Of a DNA stretch of 64,000 nucleotides, positions 56,298-64,000 are shown in pieces. The stretch's first letter is position 1. Each line of letters begins with the position of its first letter. The position numbers were made by a program, and so were the translations under genes. The notes under the pieces were generated by a model. That model saw only the letters and a program-made list of their open reading frames with translations. It ran no database searches and was not told the DNA's origin. The stretch lies in assembly GCA_964304625.1 (NCBI GenBank), contig OZ199838.1, positions 15,066,001-15,130,000 of the forward strand. The letters are read 5' to 3'. The stretch is from Kudoa neothunni (taxonomy: Eukaryota; Cnidaria).

Positions 56298-58104
56298 CTA
56301 GCACGAACTGCCCAGCGTTGCTTGGGGAAGATTTCGCCTAGAGGCATTTTTTAATAGCATTGAAAAAATATATTGAAATCTCTAATTAACCCATAGAAAC
56401 AAAATAACTAAAAATTTTTAAGCAACTTACTATAATGATTTGGATATGCAATTTAAATTATGATAATTTCTGTGAAGGAAAGTATCCATCCCAGCGTCCA
56501 TTTAAAAATTTCGTGGCTCGGCATCAACGCTAAACAAGTTAAGGTCAGCTTTGTATTTTTTTTCATTCCGAATTATTTAAATCCCGTTAAAGTGTTATCT
56601 AAAACGTTATTTTTTTGCCCGGAAGATTTTTAAAGTCAAATTCTGGCCCAATTCAGTAACTGTGTGCACCACTACCTTTTTAAGAGATGAAAAAATAATA
56701 GAGATAGAAGAAAACTTATGAAAATTAATCGATATTGCTAAAATTAGCATCGTTTAGTTCGGCATAAACATACATGCGCTTTTATCATAAACAGCCACAA
56801 ATTGCGTCGATTTCGACATAAACAATTAAATAATTTGGTGAAATAAAAGTACAACCATTCGCATTGAATTTAATCACGTAAAGTAAAACTTAGCGGACGA
56901 TTTAATAAAACCTATGAACGCAGTATTTCCGTTACAAAGCTTCAATCAATGTAACTTTAACGTTCTTCACAAATTCGTTATTTATGAAACATATATAGAC
57001 TTTTTTATCATATTGAAAACCATTAATAGAACTTATAAAATATACTTATCAAGTCATATACGTTAAACTCCGCAAATAAGGAGTGTGTTTAAACAGACAC
57101 CCGAATAGAAACGCCAACCTTATATATAAAGATAGATAGATAGATAGAAGCAGTTAATGAACATATGATGGAGCATATAAGGGAGATAGTAAACTTCAAC
57201 CGATCATAACCATGAAATAAACAAGTGCTAATCCTATCGTTGAACTCATTTAATCCGAAAAACAAACTTTAAATCGACAAAATCACTATTTCATAAATAT
57301 TTGTTGGAAACTTTAGTCGTCCAAAAACAATTAAACGACTTTTCTAAATATAAAAAATTTATAAAAATTTTATATGTCTCTATATAAGGAAAAAATTATC
57401 CGCATATGCGTACTTAGGGGCATACACACACAAACATACCGACAGTCCTCATTTGTACATATAAAGGATTAAAGCATTGGGCCCTCGGGTTTAATTGAAA
57501 TCGTCCATTATGTTGAATTTTCAGTGAATAAATTCAGAGCGGGCAGTGTATTTTTATTCCATCGTATTATTTAAAATAATTGGATTGATACTGACGCGAT
57601 ATGTACGTATTTTTGAGAAAAATCTCACTACAGTTTCTGCCGGACCAAGAGATAATAATTTGAGTAATAAAAATCAATTTTCGTATATTTTCTTCTATCT
57701 CTATATCTTTTTTACCTCCCAAAAAATGTAGGGAAAACTTGTTGAGCCGGTCCAGAATCGGCTTGGCAACATCCCGTGGAAAACAAAAATTTTTGATAAC
57801 ACTTTAAGGTAATTTAAATAATTCGGGAATGCAAAAAAATATGGCGCGGACTTTAAATTATTTAGTGTTGGCGGGGGCACGAAATTTTTAACTGAACGCC
57901 GGGATTAATACATTCCTACACAGAAATTATCATAATTTAATTTCGCTAATCCAGATCGTTAAAGTGTTAAAGTATGATGCCTAAAAATTGTTTTTTATTT
58001 TGCTTCCATGAGTTGATTCAAAATTACAACATATTTTTTGAATGTTATTAAGAAACGTATTTGTGCGAAATCTTCCCCAAGCATCGCTGGGCAGAACGCG
58101 CTAG
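56298..58104. mobile_element. inverted-repeat element family X, complete copy
   Basis: About 1.8 kb with long inverted ends of roughly 70 bp: left CTAGCACGAACTGCCCAGCG, right (minus strand) CTAGCGCGTTCTGCCCAGCG, both continuing with a GCTTGGGGAAGATTTCGC block and, further in, AATAxCATTxAAAAAA. A GATA run lies at about 57130-57149. No recognisable protein, so probably a non-autonomous DNA element. Partial copies lie at 20616-21560 and 29640-30067. Confidence 0.8.
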
Positions 58105-59032
58105 TTTTGCATAAAACTTAATATATTTAATGGGAGATATTAACGAGTGCATAATAAGAAACGTAGAAACAAATAATGATACCAATATGTTTAATAAAAG
58201 TCAGGTTCCCTTACTTTTTTTCGATAATAGATGTAAAGCTACTCTCTAATAATTTGCTGGATTTAATGTGTTCCTGAATTAGTTTTCTAAATACTATAGA
58301 TAGGAAAATCCAAATTCACATAACAAAATATTAGAAAACGCAACTATGACATCAATGCGTTTTTGGAGAGAGCTGTACAATAATTTCTCGCACTCCATCA
58401 AAATTTTTTCGTTGAAGTTGAATCGAAAAGTAGTTTCATTTCATTGCTCGCCTTCAATTCGATCAGGCATTCTTTATGCACATTCTCGTCTAGCATTTTT
58501 TCTAATTTAAGAGTAAAAAGATTGAACTATGAGAAATAATGATGTATTCATTGTTTATACGATTTACTTATCGAAAATCGACAATTCATTTTCTAAAATT
58601 ATTTACAATTGTGATCTAATCTCAACACCCCAAACCCACAGTTCGCACCTTAAATTAGGGAAGCGCTGATATAGAAGGATGGTCCAAATTAATATAATAA
58701 TGACAATTATAAAGTTATATGGATTATACCTTGTTGATAATGATTAATGTGCTTCTAATTGAAGACAACAAATAGTATTTATTCGAATTAATAAATTATA
58801 AGCTTAAGATATCCCATGGTACATACTGTGTAAATATTCGTAGCTGATTAAACGAGTAAAGTAGGATTAGAAGTAACCACAATTTTACGCTGCGTATAAA
58901 GAAATAACATAATCGAAGATAAATGTATTGATATGTACGTCTAGGATTAGTTGGTAAGCTTTAATTGTCATGAAAATAATGAGAATGGTGGTTTCGTATA
59001 TTATCATGTGTCACGCACGAACAAGTGATGTT
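58105..59032. other. intergenic downstream of cathepsin L
   Basis: Minus-strand sequence at 58510-58340 has protein-like texture in two frames (MLDENVHKECLIELKASNEM, then ILMECEKLLYSSLQKRID), perhaps a relic exon; family not recognised. Confidence 0.3.
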
Positions 59033-60271
<1,239 letters not shown>

Positions 60272-62454
60272 TTCGACGGATTAAACTAAATACCGTATTA
60301 GGATGACATGGATAATTTGATAGATTTAACTTCGTAATTGTACGATATAATTTCAAAATCCCATAAAAGACGTTATACCGGTTGACTAGTTATTACTTAT
60401 AAACCTCTTTTGTGTGCGCGAATATTATATAGAAATTATACCATCGAATTCAAACCATTAAAGTCTATCAACGCATAATTGATCATTAAAACGTGAAAAC
60501 ATTATTATTCTTTCTATCACTTATATACATATAGAATGAATTATACAAAAAATGATAGCACTGAATGTATTTATGCTTCTTCAATATCCTTAGTACATAG
60601 ATTATACTTCATATATTGAGGTGATGAATAATTATTTAGAGGCCCATCACTTGTTGAATGAATAAATATCCAAATGTGCAATATGAGCATCTCATTTATT
60701 CTTTTAAATGCTTACCATATGGGACCAATATTCCGTAATCGACGTCACAAGCATTAGACATTAAAATGTATTAAAACATGATCAATAGCAATTATTAATA
60801 ATTTATTTGCTCTCTATTGAATCAGAGTGTTTTAAACCTTAAAAAGGTATTTTAAATGTTTTATAGACAATTTCTAATCAATTAGTTATTTTATTTATTT
60901 ATTTATTTTTGATGTATCTTAAGAATGTTTTGAGCAAGCCTAATTGCAGTCAAAGACATAAATCTGCTTTAACCAACTTAACCTGTAACAGAAAAACGAA
61001 TTATTAATACGTGAGATATTTGGTTTAAAGGTATAATTTATCAAGCTTAAGTAATTTTAGTATAAATAACATTTAACTCACGATATATAACATGCATTCC
61101 TGCTACTAGTAATGAAAAATGAGGGATCACGTGAGGTCATGTTATTTGTAAATATTGGAGATTCGCACGTAATCACTATTTACCATAGTTATAAATAAGT
61201 TTGAAACTTGAGTATTAGGTTCGTTAATTTGGATAATATTTTATTTTAAAATAATTACAAGAGAATGAATGTGATTTTTAAAGTTATTGAACCTTTCCAG
61301 TACCAGGCGGGGTATATTAGGTACCCCAAATAAGATAAGATAATTTCTTCTTAATTCCCTTTTAACTTTTAACAAGAAGTATAGCTTCAAATTTTTAATC
61401 GGTCCGATGGTTTCATTCATAAAAATCATTATTTTGTCTACAAAATATTCATTTATATTTTTTTGAATATTCAAATCAAATTTATCTTAATAATTTTAAT
61501 TTAGGCTAGATATTTTTAAATTTAAATTATGAGATAAGGATTAACGAAGATTGATACATAACAATCGTGGTCTGGTGAATATTCTTTCGTTGTAGAGTTG
61601 AGAGTTTCAATGTATTTTATGTTTAAACTTAATTTAATCATTTAATGGGGGTTGAGAGAATTTAATGAATAACATGGAGTAGAAGCCTGATTTTAAGATT
61701 AAGGCGTTGCCGTAACCTGAAGATGATCTCGTATGTCGTTGTTAACCGAATATTTTGATAATACAATGTTTCAACATCAAATTGCAATCGACATTCGCGC
61801 TAAAAAAAGATGTATAACCATTGTTCAAGCGAATCAGAGTTTACAACTTCAACAATTATAGTTCCACCGAGAAAACAATATTCAAAAATTGATGCCACCA
61901 CAAGAGCGGCTATTTTTATAAAAATTATACTCATATTTATTTCATTGACATCTAGCTTGATAATCAAGTTTTATGTTGCGCGAGTGCTAAAATAAACGTC
62001 TAATTGTTTTAAAATAGTCGTCGAAAATTACGATCTCTACTTATAATTTGTTCACTCTACAACATAAATTATCCTTTTCGTTTCATATATATATATATAT
62101 ATAGAAATCAATAGATGTTAAGTTCTAGGTATCTTTAACCCATTCCGGGTTTTCGGTCCCTCATTGTTGTCTCTCTAGGAATTTTAATAATTCGTCATTG
62201 AGTATTACATTATATCATGTATTAATTCATTTTAAATTTATATAAACATTAAATTTCAATTATGAATTTACATCTTTTGAGATTATGTCCTATATAATAA
62301 TTATGGTATATTGAGACAGTAATAGAACAGTAATTTCGTAGAAATAACAAATTTTAAATTCTCAAGCTAAATTATAATTTTAGAAATTTAGCTAAATAAT
62401 ATATTTTCAAAATAGTTCAAACTGTTGCAGGGGTCAAGAAATATAAGCAATATA
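60272..62454. other. intergenic with one small membrane-protein frame
   Basis: A 61-aa frame starts at ATG 61810 (MYNHCSSESEFTTSTIIV) with one hydrophobic segment (AAIFIKIILIFISLTSSLII); it could be a small membrane protein but is unsupported by homology. Simple repeats: TTTA run at about 60889-60908 and TA run at 62083-62102. Nothing else recognised. Confidence 0.35.
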
Positions 62455-62469
62455 GTACAGTGCCGAAAA

Positions 62470-63860
62470 TTGAACGAAAACGTAATTGATTCTGATAATG
62501 ATGATGAAAAAAAATGTTGATATTTTAAACACAATTGAGTTTTAGACGTTATCTTGAGGCTTAGGATAATATTGGTATTTTGACTGATGAAAAAGACCCC
62601 TTTTTTTCAAGAGATTTTGACAACATTGGCTTACATTAAAAATGAGCCATTAATGTTAATTATCGTGCCACATAGTGCAAAATATCCTAATCTAAAAATC
62701 TATTTGTAATTGCCACTGATTGCCGAACAGTTACTCAAAATAACTGTGACATTATGTATGATGGCTCAACAAGTAAATATGAGTGTTATGAAGTATTTTA
62801 AAAAAAAATCGATAATAAACTTGTTTTAAATATTGTTAAAGAAACAACATTTATGTCTATAAATAATTAAACTTTTTACTTAACTATAAAAGAATTTAAA
62901 TCTTTTATTGGTATTTTACTCTTATCCAGATACAATCGACTGTCTCGGCAACATTTGTATGGAGAAACTTCGATGGATTCTGTGGTTGAAATTGTAAAAA
63001 AATCCACGAATTGTAAAATATTCTAATTGATAATGTGGTACATTTTCTTTAATAATAATCTAAAGCTTGATAAGGATGGTAAGTTGTTCAAGACATGATC
63101 AATAATTAATAGATTGACTAAAATCTCGATCAATCTAGATATTCTCACAATATCTTATCCGCTGATGAACAGATGCTCCCATATATTGGTGATCATTCGT
63201 GAAAAATGTATACGGGGGGAAAGACCGATCGTTTCGGGTTTAAACATGAGGTTTAACTTATTCAAATGGGGATATTTATATTTCCTTTGTTTATACAGAT
63301 AAGGCAGAAATATACGTCAAGAATTTTGGCCAAGGTGAAAGTGTTATGATAAATTTTGTCGACGAGCCAAAAGATAGAGGTATGTCATGCCTACTTTGAC
63401 CATTTTTTCAACTCATGAAAATTATTGGTTGAATTGAACACAAATGTTAATGCTACCCGATCAGTAAGAATAAACCTAACGTCGAGCTATCCAATGACAA
63501 TTCCAAAATTAATGAGGAAAAACTACCAAGGCTACTATGAATATTTCTTAGATCACAGAATTGAAGTTAATTGTATTTAACGGAATGGTACGAAGCCTGT
63601 TACTTTTCTTAGCATTTCACTTATCGTTTAACCAATTCTACATGTGACACGTTATTGTAAGGCAAAAAAGCGCAATGAGTCGATTGAACAGCCCCAAATT
63701 TCATATGTACAACATGGATATGGATGGTGTTGATAACGCAAAGATTTTGCCTCTTGTTACAGAATAAGAAATCGCTCTAAAAATGGTATTGACCTCATTT
63801 TACCGGAAGGATATTGCTGACATCAGTTAATTCTTGAGAAATGCTTATTTTTTAAAAGAA
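62470..63860 (+). pseudogene. piggyBac transposase, broken, third lineage
   Basis: Plus-strand blocks in normal order but several frames: TIKEFKSFIGILLLSRYNRL (62885-62945), DEQMLPYIGDHS (63164-63200), TGGKTDRFGFKHEV (63215-63255), then SYPMTIPKLMRKNYQG near 63490-63530 and a basic C-terminal part with WIN-type residues near the window end. Many stops. No terminal repeats were identified, and the element may continue past the window. Confidence 0.7.
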
Positions 63861-64000
63861 CAGCAATCTATCAAATCATATTGGATAAATTGTATCCAAT
63901 TTGATAGTACAAACTATTCTTAAAATAAATTCGACGATCATCCATCACAAATATTCATGCTGTGTCATTATGTAGTATTATGTAGTCGACGTATGATGAG

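Overview
The window is nuclear DNA of an invertebrate animal. It is AT-rich, its genes are spliced, and its introns are very small: those I could place by matching proteins to known families are mostly 25-72 bp, with GT...AG ends. The protein families are metazoan (integrin alpha, a proteasome assembly chaperone, epsilon-COP, a Pol III subunit, cathepsin L), but several are very divergent, which suggests a fast-evolving, perhaps parasitic, lineage. I cannot name the species. Tiny introns fit dicyemids, orthonectids, myxozoans, rotifers or some small arthropods equally well.

Layout. 1-1.9 kb: broken hAT transposase of the GTF2IRD2/ZBED5-like type with one terminal repeat. 3.66-7.94 kb: integrin-alpha-like gene A, 26 exons. 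8.2-18.8 kb: nest of DNA transposons, including a complete hAT element (9742-15487) with an intact transposase and an 8-bp target duplication, set inside pogo/Tigger-like and piggyBac debris. 20.6-21.6 kb: copy of an unclassified inverted-repeat element. 23.38-27.65 kb: integrin-alpha-like gene B, a paralogue with the same exon plan and one frameshift. 28-33.5 kb: transposon fragments and one uncertain gene. 33.8-36.4 kb: a divergent gene pair, a mitochondrial-type endonuclease (EndoG/EXOG family, minus) and PSMG2 (plus). 36.83 kb: a small Cys/Pro/Lys repeat protein.

The most interesting locus is 37.27-42.96 kb. A complete tRNA-Ser(AGA) gene is followed directly by an apparently intact non-LTR retrotransposon (1638-aa ORF with reverse transcriptase, CCHC knuckle and restriction-like endonuclease). 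Its 3' end joins the 3' part of a second tRNA-Ser, beginning at tRNA position 38, which is the canonical tRNA intron site. That tRNA piece is in turn followed by the same 5' leader and a decayed, internally deleted copy of the element. This suggests a tRNA-Ser-specific retrotransposon that re-creates an intact tRNA gene at its own 5' side when it inserts.

43-52.5 kb: a pogo/Tigger element with both ends, a reverse-oriented pogo fragment, and two overlapping piggyBac copies with TTAA duplications and palindromic sub-ends. 52.92-54.77 kb: POLR3G and COPE, same strand, 28 bp apart, a candidate operon. 56.3-58.1 kb: complete copy of the inverted-repeat element. 59.03-60.27 kb: an intact five-exon cathepsin L-like protease (minus). 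62.4 kb to the end: another broken piggyBac transposase. The cellular genes do not form a pathway; what stands out is the tandem integrin pair, the tight POLR3G-COPE pair and the tRNA-linked retroelement.
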